From Pseudomonas sp. 6D_7.1_Bac1 (lineage in GTDB: Bacteria > Pseudomonadota > Gammaproteobacteria > Pseudomonadales > Pseudomonadaceae), in assembly GCF_025465945.1 (NCBI RefSeq), contig NZ_JANLNW010000020.1, positions 1-64,000 of the forward strand: 64,000 nucleotides of DNA, given 5' to 3'. Below the pieces are notes generated by a model that was not told the DNA's origin, made no database searches, and saw only the letters and a program-made list of their open reading frames with translations. The position numbers and the translations under genes were made by a program. Below are positions 1 to 8,067 of the stretch, piece by piece. Each line of letters begins with the position of its first letter. Position 1 is the stretch's first letter.

Positions 1-22
1 GCAGCCTATAAGGCTGCTTTTT
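1..22 (+). terminator. Rho-independent terminator at the window edge
   Basis: A short stem (GCAGCCT / AGGCTGC around a 2-3 base loop) is followed by five T residues on the plus strand. It probably ends a gene that lies to the left of the window. The feature may be cut at its 5' side. Confidence 0.6.
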
Positions 23-431
23 AAAAGAGGTCTCACCCGAGCGCTGATGTCCAGGTCATCAACGGGGTTCCTAACGCCGACTATTGCCACCTGAAGGCAG
101 TCGGTTTCGCGCTCTTGGGCCGATTTTTTGCCACGGATGACGCTTGTGTCAACCTGAACGAGAGCCATGCGTCGGTAGCAATCAGAACGAGGAACGGCCA
201 CGCAGCGACATCCGATGTTTAACGAAGGGATCCTTACCAATGGAGTATTGATGAAAACCACTGACGTGCGTACTCCCAGCGCTCACCAGCGGAGTGCTGA
301 AGAGCGCATCCTTTCGGAGTAAACCGCTCGTGCGATGCACGAGGCTCAAACTATTTGCAGGCAACGCAACTCAATTGACGAGTTTGTCGGGTCGCTTACT
401 CGATTGCGCAGATCAGGTTCGGGTCACGACG
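23..431. other. Gap without a convincing gene
   Basis: No open frame here has a good ribosome site and protein-like composition. A 60-codon minus-strand frame (182-364) and two overlapping plus-strand frames look like chance openings. Nothing else was recognised. Confidence 0.4.
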
Positions 432-713
432 TTACTGGCTGCGGTTGTGACCCGACGCGCCCAGCACCTTCAGCACGTCATCGATCACCGCCTTACTCAT
501 CTCCTGCAAATAATGCGACGCCCAGGCATAGCGGTCCGTACCGCGCACCATTGCCGCATATTCGGTCAGCAGTTTGGAGAGGTGGAGCAAGTCGGAAACG
601 TGGGACAGAGCTTCGCGGATCGGGACGCCGCTGTTGACGCGGAATAGAGCTTGGTCGCAATGGATGGAGAAGGGCGTGAGGCCGGCGGTTGTCAGGTCTA
701 GGGGGGTAGTCAT
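432..713 (-). CDS. DUF3077 domain-containing protein
   Basis: This is a 93-residue protein of the DUF3077 family, common in Pseudomonas and of unknown function. The core has the family pattern of a short beta start (LFRVNSGVP), then helical residues with alanine and leucine heptads through about residue 80. There is no signal peptide or membrane segment. Its ATG overlaps the TGA of a 38-codon ORF just upstream (ATGA), so translation is probably coupled. The family assignment rests on recognition of the sequence pattern; no function is claimed. It lies at the left of the accessory region, so it may be island cargo or a flanking gene. Confidence 0.8.
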   Translation of the reverse strand: MTTPLDLTTAGLTPFSIHCDQALFRVNSGVPIREALSHVSDLLHLSKLLTEYAAMVRGTDRYAWASHYLQEMSKAVIDDVLKVLGASGHNRSQ

Positions 714-826
714 TGGGCACCTCCGAGGGCTGGGAGGTGACTGGCGGCAGTGAATGTTTGAAAGTCGTGCGAGGGATTAGCACGGTGATTACAAATGCAG
801 ATTTTGGACGGATTTATGATGTGCAT
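710..826 (-). CDS. Small coupled ORF (38 codons) upstream of the DUF3077 gene
   Basis: This short frame begins at an ATG (824-826) seven bases after a strong AAGGAG ribosome site. Its stop overlaps the start of the DUF3077 gene in an ATGA arrangement. The peptide starts MHIINPSK and has no recognisable domain. The strong ribosome site and the exact overlap are the evidence that it is translated, either as a small protein or as a leader that feeds ribosomes to the DUF3077 gene. Confidence 0.5.
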   Translation of the reverse strand: MHIINPSKICICNHRANPSHDFQTFTAASHLPALGGAQ

Positions 827-829
827 TGT

Positions 830-1099
830 CTAGCTCCTTGACTGTTGGGAGCCACTACCGTCCTTCCTACGGGATTGGGTGGCGGCCGTACGCGGGGTAG
901 GAATACCGGGAATCAAGGCACCCGGCACACCCGAAGGTGTCCCGCGCACAGCCACCATTGCACGATATCGCGGACACAAAAAAAGCGCCTGCAATAGCTG
1001 ATGGGGCGCTGTTGCGCCTTGATTAACTCGGGTTCCTACGCCCGTCCGCTGATTTGGCAGCGACGCCCAAAGGTTAGCGTGCGAGTGGAGGGTCCGCAA
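830..1099 (-). CDS. Hypothetical Arg-rich protein, low support
   Basis: An 89-codon frame rich in Arg, Pro and Ser reads towards the small coupled ORF. Its TAG stop lies three bases before that ORF's ATG, so its last codons overlap the AAGGAG ribosome site. The only full-length start is TTG; an internal ATG exists near codon 48. Small Arg/Pro-rich frames of this kind are common beside Pseudomonas and P4-like integration sites, and some are annotated as Ash-like, but no domain is certain. It could be a chance opening in GC-rich DNA. Bases 1100-1440 upstream hold no other gene I can support. Confidence 0.3.
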   Translation of the reverse strand: MRTLHSHANLWASLPNQRTGVGTRVNQGATAPHQLLQALFLCPRYRAMVAVRGTPSGVPGALIPGIPTPRTAATQSRRKDGSGSQQSRS

Positions 1100-1440
1100 G
1101 CGTGGCGAAGTGCTGGCGGTGGCCGGCGAGTTTTAGGGATTTTTATGGCTTAGCAATAATTATTGGCCAGCCATAATTTTCATAATTTCGAAAAAGCCTG
1201 TTGGAGCAGGTGAAGGAGGCATCGGAAATGGGTGATGAGCCAACCCGCCAAGTTTGATAACCCCAGGTACTTAGCGGTACGTCATTGCGCCAAAAGAATC
1301 TAAATCCATCCTATTGTTTCTACGATGTTTAAGCATTCATTGCTGGCGTCGTCCTGCTGCCGGCTCTGGCATGGCCGCCAGCGAACTAAACTAGTTGTAC
1401 CTTTGGAGCAGATGTCTCCAGAGAGGTAAGGAGGTGTCAA

Positions 1441-1839
1441 ATGGCCATTCGTGATACCTATCGGGAAATTGAACAGACCCTGGGTCAGGTACCGGAGTGG
1501 ATTAAGCAAATGCCGGAAGGCGGAGCGATCGGATTCTGGGCCGTGGCCCGGGATTTCTGGCTGGCAGATACCAAGATTCCTAATAAGTACAAGGAGCTGA
1601 TAGGTCTGGCGGTGTCCGGGGCGACCCGTTGTAAGTATTGCGCCCTGTTCCATACCGAAGCCGCGCGCTTGTTTGGCGCGAGCGACGAGGAAATTTCCGA
1701 AGCCAGCTTTATGGGGTCGCTGACCATGATGGGCAGCACCTTTATAAACGCCCAGCAGATCGACTACGAGCAGTTCCGGCAGGAGACGTTGAGTATCGTC
1801 CGGTATGTCAAAGATCACTCACAATCCAAAGCCGCTTAA
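1441..1839 (+). CDS. Carboxymuconolactone decarboxylase / AhpD-like protein
   Basis: The 132-residue protein has the all-helical CMD/AhpD fold signature. A CKYC redox pair at about residues 63-66 is followed by the family histidine (CALFHTEAAR) and the ASDEEISEA helix start. AhpD-like proteins of this type act as thiol peroxidase partners or alkylhydroperoxidases, while true decarboxylases lack the CxxC pair; the pair favours a redox role here. The start is well fixed by a TAAGGAGGTG ribosome site six bases upstream. The next gene starts inside its last 35 bases, so the two are one transcription unit. Its substrate cannot be told from sequence. Confidence 0.8.
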   Translation: MAIRDTYREIEQTLGQVPEWIKQMPEGGAIGFWAVARDFWLADTKIPNKYKELIGLAVSGATRCKYCALFHTEAARLFGASDEEISEASFMGSLTMMGSTFINAQQIDYEQFRQETLSIVRYVKDHSQSKAA

Positions 1840-2161
1840 GCCGTTGCGCGAACCTGCCCTTCGCCAACTGACGAAGGATAAGTTGATTGCAATCACCGGC
1901 GATGGTCCGAGGACCACCGCTCGGTGGCAAGCGGCTGTACTGCGAGCCATCGGCGAACTCATGCAATACAGCGATACCGCCCGCGAAGAAAACCAGGACC
2001 TGCGTATTCCCTTCGCCAAAGCACTCCATGACCTCTATGCGGGACAGAAGTCCGACGCCGAGTTGACGGAAATGGTGTTGCTGATGCTGGAAGTGGAAAG
2101 CGCCCCCTTTCTCGACAAAGAGCCCCAGGCGGGAGCGGCATCCGGGAGCAATGACCCCTGA
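1805..2161 (+). CDS. Hypothetical protein coupled to the AhpD-like gene
   Basis: The 118-residue product is soluble and helix-rich, with an acidic middle part and a flexible Pro/Gly/Ser tail. It starts with ATG inside the last 35 bases of the AhpD-like gene, in another frame, which suggests coupled translation. I do not recognise a family. Its composition is that of a real protein: balanced residues, amphipathic helices such as the stretch around ELMQYSD, and no stop-rich alternative. The partner gene suggests a role in the same redox or stress pathway, but this is inference from position only. Confidence 0.55.
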   Translation: MSKITHNPKPLKPLREPALRQLTKDKLIAITGDGPRTTARWQAAVLRAIGELMQYSDTAREENQDLRIPFAKALHDLYAGQKSDAELTEMVLLMLEVESAPFLDKEPQAGAASGSNDP

Positions 2162-2238
2162 GAAGTGGATAGGGCCAAAGGAGTCGTAGCGATTGAATCA
2201 CGACGCCCCCCTGATCTTGCGTCCATATAAGAATTTCC

Positions 2239-2727
2239 CTAGGACTTTTTTGGATAGTCGAGCGCGACTTGTGCGGGCTCGATCTCGCCGATTTCTGACC
2301 ACGACTTCGTATCGAACCTGAACTCGGCGACGGCGCACGTTGGCATGTCGGTGATCTCGCTGGAGAGCTGCTGTGCGAGCTCGACCAACGCGGGATTATG
2401 GCCAAAGATCATCACTGATTTCAGCCGGTCGCCCAGCGTGCGGATGACCTCGAGCAGGTCATTCGCCTCGACGGCATACAGCCGGTCGTCCACGACGATG
2501 TCCTTGCGCCGGTAATCGAGCTTCCTGGCGATGATCTCCGCCGTCTCGAGCGCACGCACGGCCGGGCTCGACAGGATCAAATCGGGCTTCAGATCGCGCT
2601 TGGCCAAGCGCTCACCAATCTTGGGCGCGTCACGTCTGCCACGATCATTCAATGGGCGGTCTTTGTCGGGCTGCGCAGCGTCATCCCAACTCGACTTGGC
2701 ATGGCGAATGAGAAATAACCTTTTCAT
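2239..2727 (-). CDS. SixA-like histidine phosphatase
   Basis: This 162-residue protein belongs to the short histidine phosphatase branch that includes SixA. It has the RHG-type motif as LIRHAKS at residues 5-11 (RHA), a conserved PLNDRGRRDAP segment, the SSPAVRALETAE block with the second catalytic Arg, and a late FGHNP motif with the second catalytic His. SixA removes phosphate from His-phosphotransfer domains; many relatives have unknown substrates. The ATG at 2725-2727 is chosen over an upstream frame start because GGAGG stands five bases before it. It faces the AhpD-like pair tail to tail. The exact wording of the motifs resembles alphaproteobacterial members, which hints at transfer. Confidence 0.85.
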   Translation of the reverse strand: MKRLFLIRHAKSSWDDAAQPDKDRPLNDRGRRDAPKIGERLAKRDLKPDLILSSPAVRALETAEIIARKLDYRRKDIVVDDRLYAVEANDLLEVIRTLGDRLKSVMIFGHNPALVELAQQLSSEITDMPTCAVAEFRFDTKSWSEIGEIEPAQVALDYPKKS

Positions 2728-2863
2728 ACCGCCTCCGGTATCCGCGGAAAATCCGACCAAAGAGGTCGTAGTGATTAATCTAAATTAAATCACCACACCG
2801 CCTTATCGGGGGGCTCCCCCTGGTGTACTGACTCAGAAATATTGACTCGATGGCATGGACTCG

Positions 2864-3077
2864 TTGCCAATAATGAGCGTGCCTTCCTTGCCGCTGGGCA
2901 TGGTGTACTTCAAGCGGCAGGTCTTCACGCCGTTGGGTTTGACGAAAAGGTACATGCCGCCGCCATCGAACAGTTTATAGGCGCGTTCGCGGGGTTTGGC
3001 CGTGGGGCATTTGCAGATCGGAGAGGGGGGATTTTGTTGGACCGCGATGGAGGGTCCTGGAACGAATAAAACCGCCA
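2864..3077 (-). pseudogene. 5' fragment of a P4-type integrase gene
   Basis: This stretch matches the start of the intact integrase at 15736-17064 and the DNA between that gene and tRNA-Thr. The protein part shared is the Arm-DNA-binding (DUF4102) region, from TAKPRERAYKLFD to GTLIIGN. It is broken twice. It stops after the GTLIIGN codons, losing the core-binding and catalytic domains, and it lacks the segment that contains the start codon in the intact copy. That internal gap runs between two AGGGGGAT repeats seen in the intact copy, as expected of a short-repeat deletion. It is not expected to make a protein. Confidence 0.8.
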
Positions 3078-3446
3078 GACCGTTGCCGTTCCCATCGCTG
3101 GCAAACATACCTGCCGTCGTCTGTCACCCCTACTGAGGTACTTCACGTAAGCCGTTTCCATAAACTGGTCATCGTTGGGGGCTGACGTGGTCATCGATTC
3201 TGGTAACTGGAAGGATATCTCCTGATGCCGCAGATATCACAGAGAACGTCGGCAGTGTCTTCAGTTAGCTACAAGCTTTTGATTCTCATAGGGATGCCTC
3301 ACCTGGCTTTTCCAAGCCCCAAGCAATCTACCAAACGTCACGATACGAAAGAAAATAATCTGTTCGACACTTTATTTAGTGGCGATTTGCCATATGCCTC
3401 GACGCCTACTACGCTCAGACTTCCACTAGGTAAAGGGTGCAATTTT

Positions 3447-4958
3447 ATGAGCTTTTTCGATGACGCAATATCAACTATCGGCAGAGGACTTGCACAGACA
3501 GCAGCCCAATCTGTAAGCGACGCAACCGGCTTCGATGTAGGGGGGACTCTCAATGTTCTTTTTGGGAATGGTCAGACAGTTGGAGCTGAGACCCTCTCCC
3601 AGTTAGCTCAGGACATCCCAAGCAGTAATCTATCGCAGGCTGATATTGCGGTGCTGGAAAAAAGTGTAGATCAGCAAACTCAGATGATTAACGACTTGGG
3701 ATTGCAAATCAGTTCCGTTGGAGCGGATATATCAAGCATCAAGGCGACAATTTCTGATCTGGAATCGAAAATCGCCAAGATAAACCAAGAACAGACATAT
3801 CAAGAATGGCAGACTGTTGAAACAGCGCTCACTCCATTCATTGAACAGATTAATATTTCATATAAAGTATATGGCGAATACATTGCAAATGCTGTGGGTA
3901 TGAAGACCACAGATGTCAGTGACCTCATTAATAACATTTTGGACGCGAACGTAGGGCCTCGTGACGCCTCGGCGACTATAAATGGGTACCTTTTGGACTC
4001 AAGTGGAGGGCGTGGTGCATTACAGCTCTGGTCCAATATGATCTCGGGGTTGGTTGCCGTCGGGCAACTCGACTATCGCGACGCAGTGGCTCGATATATG
4101 AACTACTACAAAAAGCTTGCCTACGCACAGCTTCAAGCGACTAACCTCTTAATGGAGGCTTACACGTTTCAGGGTAATACTCCGGAAGTCCAGAACGTCT
4201 GGAGCGAGTATCGGGGTTACTTGCAGGTGCAGGAGGCCGTCTTTATCCGCTGGCTGACTCCACTTATTGCAGCAGCGATCGCTGGCGGGTATTACCGTAG
4301 TCAAGGCGTGTCGTACTGGGGCTTCGGCGCTATCGACGCCATCAATCAATTGAATCCAAGTCTCCAGGCCCTTCCGGCTAACCCTCCCGGTACTCTCCAT
4401 CCTGCAGTTTTTGGATATTATCAACCCTCCCCCGTTTTCAGGAAGGCGGAGGAGCTTCTTGCGTCCCTCTACGTGACCGAAACCACCGATAGGCGAGTGG
4501 TTGTCCATATGATGTATCAAGGTGATCCGGCGATTATGGGCGCCGTCGGGAATGTCACGTTGCATCTAACTCCGGTCAGCGGCGCGGATCCTGTATCGCC
4601 ATCTCATAATCCTTCGTCGCCAGATCAAACGACGATACTTCCCGGATTAGCCATAGGCTCCGGCCCAGACCTTAACTATTATGACAATATCATATGTATG
4701 AAGCGTATTGTTTTTGAAAATAGTTCTGAGCAAGGTGTGCTAAATGACGATACTTATACAGTGCAAAACATAAACGGCATACCACCAACAGTAAATATTG
4801 AGACATATTATAGCGGCAGCCTAGACCTCCAGCCGCCACAATTCATTGATGCTGGACCGCTTAACTATGAAATGGCTATCAATGAACAGACCCCCTTCGC
4901 GTTCATGAACTTCCTTACCTACGTCATGCCGCAAGCGTTTGCTTCGATGGGCAATTGA
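3447..4958 (+). CDS. Unknown helical protein with beta-rich C-terminus, possible pore-forming toxin
   Basis: The 503-residue protein is not one I recognise. It has an amphipathic N-terminus (about 1-30). A long heptad-rich, coiled-coil-like stretch follows (about 75-130, rich in Ser, Ile, Leu, Asp and Lys). Then comes a Trp/Tyr-rich helical block with a small hydrophobic segment (PLIAAAIAGG) near 265-290, and a Pro/Asn/Tyr-rich, probably beta C-terminal third from about 330. This order resembles helical-bundle toxins with a beta receptor part, but no family motif proves it. There is no classical signal peptide. The ATG at 3447 follows AAAGGG; an earlier in-frame ATG at 3225 would add 74 poorly protein-like residues. 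A glycosyltransferase gene starts 15 bases downstream. Confidence 0.6.
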   Translation: MSFFDDAISTIGRGLAQTAAQSVSDATGFDVGGTLNVLFGNGQTVGAETLSQLAQDIPSSNLSQADIAVLEKSVDQQTQMINDLGLQISSVGADISSIKATISDLESKIAKINQEQTYQEWQTVETALTPFIEQINISYKVYGEYIANAVGMKTTDVSDLINNILDANVGPRDASATINGYLLDSSGGRGALQLWSNMISGLVAVGQLDYRDAVARYMNYYKKLAYAQLQATNLLMEAYTFQGNTPEVQNVWSEYRGYLQVQEAVFIRWLTPLIAAAIAGGYYRSQGVSYWGFGAIDAINQLNPSLQALPANPPGTLHPAVFGYYQPSPVFRKAEELLASLYVTETTDRRVVVHMMYQGDPAIMGAVGNVTLHLTPVSGADPVSPSHNPSSPDQTTILPGLAIGSGPDLNYYDNIICMKRIVFENSSEQGVLNDDTYTVQNINGIPPTVNIETYYSGSLDLQPPQFIDAGPLNYEMAINEQTPFAFMNFLTYVMPQAFASMGN

Positions 4959-4973
4959 CACTTTAGGGGCGAT

Positions 4974-6170
4974 ATGAAAATTCTGATCGCTGGACTTTAT
5001 ATGCCAGGATCTGGGCTCACCTCGGTCATGATGCGGCTTGCGCTTCATATGGCCGAGCGGGCACATGTTTCGTTGTTGGGATTCGATCCAATCCTAGGCG
5101 ATGCTCGAAACGTCAAGGTAGCAGGTATACCCGCACGGCTTGTAACCGCGAAAGCGGGTCGCATGATCGCCGAAGCTAGTTGGCTTGAAAGAACGATGTC
5201 GGAATGCCGACCAGATGTTTTCGTCGTCACGGGCCCCGCTAGCATGGCACGCAGTCTTCTTGACCAACTCTCGCGATATCGACCTCTTGTTCGAGTTGTT
5301 TATTACCTTCCGACCGAAGGTAGTATAGTATCAAGCGCGATCTTGAATGTTCTTACCCTGACAGATGACTGTGTCGTATTCACCGATAATGCGCGACGCG
5401 ATCTTATTGCTCTTATGGAGTCAGCCGCACAAACCTCACTCCCGAGATTACATGTGGTTGGACACGGTGTAGACCATGACGCTTTTTGGGCTTCGGGACT
5501 TCGAGGCGATGTTGGTCCGCGTCATGTGGTACGACAATCATTCTGGTCTTCGCAGGATCCAGAGGAGTTTGTCGTTCTAAATGTTAATCGGCCTTACTAT
5601 CGGAAGCGGCTGGATATCACCATCGCAGGCTTTGGCGATTTTGCGAAATTATACCCTCGATCGAGGCTGGTCTTGCACCCCGGCAGGCTTAACATCGCAC
5701 AGCTGGACGAATTGGAGACGTGGAGGTCATCAAGCGGCGTACCGGATAGGATCACCGTTCTCCCGTACGAAGAGCCAATGTCCAGTGCACGTCTCAACGA
5801 ACTGTACAATGTTTGCGATGTAGGCCTGACGACGGCAATGGGTGAAGGTTGGGGTTTGACGCCCTTCGAGCATGCCGCTACAGGCGCGCCACAGGTTGTT
5901 CCCGACCACACTAGCTTTTCTGAAAATTGGACGGGAGCAGCTTCAATGCTGCCGATTGAGGAGAAGCATGCAATCTTCTACGAATATGCGGATATGCATG
6001 CCACTTCGTCACACCATGTGTCTTGCGCTCTCGAGGCGCTAGCCGCCGACGGCGATAAGCGAAAGCTGATGGGCAGTCTAGCGAAGGCGAGGGCGCTCGA
6101 TCCCAAGTTCTCCTGGGAACGGGTGGGCTCTCGTTTTTTCAGCATTCTAGAACAGGGAGTGGTTCAGTGA
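4974..6170 (+). CDS. Glycosyltransferase, GT4 family (GT-B fold)
   Basis: This 398-residue enzyme has the GT-B layout. The N-terminal Rossmann half (1-185) opens with MKILIAGLYMPGSGL. The C-terminal donor-binding half has Arg210/Lys211 after an LNVNRPYYR strand and the E-x7-E pair at Glu291 and Glu299 in GEGWGLTPFE. These are the retaining GT4 features that hold the nucleotide-sugar phosphates. The acceptor and sugar cannot be read from the sequence. It sits 15 bases behind the helical unknown protein and before another unknown gene, not in a lipopolysaccharide cluster. A plausible role is therefore modification of, or by, the neighbouring product. No membrane anchor is seen. Confidence 0.8.
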   Translation: MKILIAGLYMPGSGLTSVMMRLALHMAERAHVSLLGFDPILGDARNVKVAGIPARLVTAKAGRMIAEASWLERTMSECRPDVFVVTGPASMARSLLDQLSRYRPLVRVVYYLPTEGSIVSSAILNVLTLTDDCVVFTDNARRDLIALMESAAQTSLPRLHVVGHGVDHDAFWASGLRGDVGPRHVVRQSFWSSQDPEEFVVLNVNRPYYRKRLDITIAGFGDFAKLYPRSRLVLHPGRLNIAQLDELETWRSSSGVPDRITVLPYEEPMSSARLNELYNVCDVGLTTAMGEGWGLTPFEHAATGAPQVVPDHTSFSENWTGAASMLPIEEKHAIFYEYADMHATSSHHVSCALEALAADGDKRKLMGSLAKARALDPKFSWERVGSRFFSILEQGVVQ

Positions 6171-6324
6171 AATCTCGGAAACTGTTGAATGAACGCAACG
6201 AATATAGATAGCGGCCTTTGCAGAAGCATCACCGGGATGCTCCGTTGAACTTTCTGCGTTAGAGCACGAACGCTCGTAGAGTAAATACCGACGCAAATGA
6301 TTGAACTAGGGAAGGAAGGACGAA

Positions 6325-7344
6325 ATGGGACATGATGAGTATCCGTTTGACGCGCGTTCTGAACATTCGCGAGTACTGACTGTCGAATTGCCTCTGACGC
6401 GGTTCTTCCAGGATGGGAATATCAGCGTAATAGACCAAACCGTGACGGCGGTGCTGGATCTCAGCGCAGGGCCGGGCGTCTACAAAAGCGAACCGATCGA
6501 AGTTGGCACCTTCAAGGGCCTGCCAATGCAAGCAATGGTAAGGTTCAGCTACGACTACGACAAGGTCGAGGGCAAGCTCACGATCAGAGGTAATGACGAC
6601 AAAACCACCGACCAGCTTAGCATCACTACTTTCCTGGGCGGGGCTTCCGGGCAAGTCCCCGGGGTCGACGCGTCTCTGGTTTATTTTCACACGCCGAACG
6701 ACGTGGGGCAGAATCATCCGTTTCTTAATATGTGGGCGGATCATGTCGCTCGCCAGTTCAATTTCGCCGATGCCATGGTCGCGACGGCCCGGAGTTGCAA
6801 TGACGCAATCACGAGTGCAGCTATCGAGGCCGGCTTGTCGAGCGTTCTCAAGATCGGTACTCCGCCGCTCGTAACTCTCGATAATATCGATGACTTTAAG
6901 CTCATGTTCGGCGAGCGGATCTCCGATGAGCTTCCAGCCGATCGGATCGCGCAAGTTATTCAGATACAGGCTATCGTCGATTCGACCTTTGTTGGCACCG
7001 TCGTTTGGCAACTCAACAAGACATTCGCTAATGTAGATGGAAGCACGCACGACCCGAAGCCTTCGGGGACGACATCTTGGATCGAATTATGGCGAAACAA
7101 ATGTAACGGCGGCGCCAACACGTCAAAATGCTCGTCATATAACTCGTTCAGCTTGAATACGACATGGAAATGTACGAGCGAGCTTGTGGGCGGACATGTC
7201 ATCACTGGCACAACGGCAGTTAAAAAGAAGAAAGGGGACACGGTTTATATTTTCCCGATTTGTTCTCGTCATAACGGGTCGGACCCAAATTATATGAAAT
7301 CTCTTTACAACCCGGAGGGAGTGCAGCTGAATTACTGGCAATGA
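6325..7344 (+). CDS. Unknown protein with Cys/His-rich C-terminal domain
   Basis: The 339-residue product has no signal peptide or membrane segment. Residues 1-250 are mixed alpha/beta and unrecognised. Residues 251-339 form a compact domain with Cys260, Cys269, Cys283, His291, Cys313 and His316, in the pattern of a GGHV motif followed by VYIFPICSRHN. Bacterial proteins with a GAHV...YIIPLCxxHN arrangement are known as small, probably zinc-binding domains related in look to HNH-type treble clefs. Nuclease or effector activity here is inference only. The ATG follows a GGAAGGA site. The gene lies 154 bases after the glycosyltransferase on the same strand and could share its transcript. Confidence 0.6.
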   Translation: MGHDEYPFDARSEHSRVLTVELPLTRFFQDGNISVIDQTVTAVLDLSAGPGVYKSEPIEVGTFKGLPMQAMVRFSYDYDKVEGKLTIRGNDDKTTDQLSITTFLGGASGQVPGVDASLVYFHTPNDVGQNHPFLNMWADHVARQFNFADAMVATARSCNDAITSAAIEAGLSSVLKIGTPPLVTLDNIDDFKLMFGERISDELPADRIAQVIQIQAIVDSTFVGTVVWQLNKTFANVDGSTHDPKPSGTTSWIELWRNKCNGGANTSKCSSYNSFSLNTTWKCTSELVGGHVITGTTAVKKKKGDTVYIFPICSRHNGSDPNYMKSLYNPEGVQLNYWQ

Positions 7345-7666
7345 TCAGTAATCCGGTCAGCGTCTGAGTGGCGTCGGCTGGAATACGGGGTTCTATCGGA
7401 GCAAGAAACTGCTTTGCAGTGAAGTAGCGATTTTTCTCGCGGAACTGGTCGATTCAGTGGCTGGTTCAGCCTGGTCCTCGTTCCAGAGTGGGGGGGCTTC
7501 AGAAGCGCGAATCCGCCACGTTCCAAGGAAAAAGGGGACACCCATTAGCCGGTCTCGAGTCAAGGCTAATGGGTGAGAATCATCTGGCCGGCCTCCCCAC
7601 TTCCGTGAGGTGGGGAGGCCGGCCAGATGATTCTCAGATTTATTTTCCCCCAAGCGCGACAACCGT
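7345..7666. other. Non-coding junction with hairpins
   Basis: This stretch separates the effector-like operon from a decayed SDR gene. It holds two strong hairpins (listed separately) and a short CAGATTTATTTTC motif that recurs at 9357. No gene was seen. Confidence 0.5.
7540..7636. repeat. Two adjoining inverted repeats (11 bp and perfect 27 bp arms)
   Basis: The first hairpin has 11-bp arms at 7540-7550 and 7564-7574. The second has perfect 27-bp arms at 7574-7600 and 7610-7636 around a 9-base loop, and shares one base with the first. The pair is followed by CAGATTTATTTTC, a motif often found beside Y1-transposase elements. They may be the end structure of a lost IS200/REP-type element. They could also act as a strong bidirectional transcription stop. 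Confidence 0.75.
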
Positions 7667-7862
7667 GTGAACGCGATCTCTCCCGGCTTCATCAAGTCCC
7701 CGATGCACGGTGAAGAAACCCATGAAGCGCTCGGGAGTTTGCACCTGGGCGGGCACATGGGCGAGATGAGCGATGTCGCCCAGGCAATCGTGCATCTGGA
7801 CTTCGCCGGTTTCGTTACAGGCGAGATCCTGCACGTCGATGGCGGTCAGAGCACCGGTTACT
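7667..7862 (+). pseudogene. C-terminal remnant of a short-chain dehydrogenase/reductase
   Basis: The frame reads NAISPGFIKSPM, then an MGEMSDVAQAIVHLD helix and the ending GEILHVDGGQS. This is the typical last ~65 residues of an SDR enzyme, including the NAISPG stretch after the catalytic Tyr/Lys helix and the GEILHVDGG C-terminus. The Rossmann fold and the catalytic Ser-Tyr-Lys part are missing, and the reading runs on past the normal end into repeat DNA. It abuts the hairpins at 7540-7636, so an insertion event probably removed the front of the gene. No active enzyme is expected. Confidence 0.8.
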
Positions 7863-7875
7863 TAGATCTGCTTTT

Positions 7876-8067
7876 CCAAACCCCAGAAACAACAAAGCCC
7901 TCGCATTTCTGCGAGGGCTTCGTTTTGTATGGTGCCGGCACCAGACGAACGGTATGTTTCGGCGAGACTAGGTTTTCCGGGCGTCTGGAGTTCGCTGGAA
8001 AATTCGGCGTACCCCAACTAGTAACTATAAATAAATCAGCTAGTTATGGCTTTCAGTGGAATCGAAC
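7876..8067. repeat. Direct repeat copy 1, with tRNA-Thr 3'-end core (att-like)
   Basis: About 190 bp here are repeated at 9470-9657 with clear but imperfect identity. Within it, 7930-7944 is a 15-bp match to the 3' end of tRNA-Thr (TGGTGCCGGCACCAG). Such copies mark the far ends of islands that insert into the tRNA gene. A terminator (7895-7926) lies just before the core. Confidence 0.7.
7895..7926 (+). terminator. Terminator-like hairpin
   Basis: AAGCCCTCGCA pairs with TGCGAGGGCTT around a TTTC loop, followed by CGTTTT. It lies inside direct repeat copy 1. The second copy, at about 9490-9518, is mutated in the stem. Confidence 0.65.

Noticed and set aside
182..364. 60-codon minus-strand frame at the left edge
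   Set aside because: No ribosome site, no recognised domain, and Ser/Arg/Leu-rich content expected from chance reading of this DNA.
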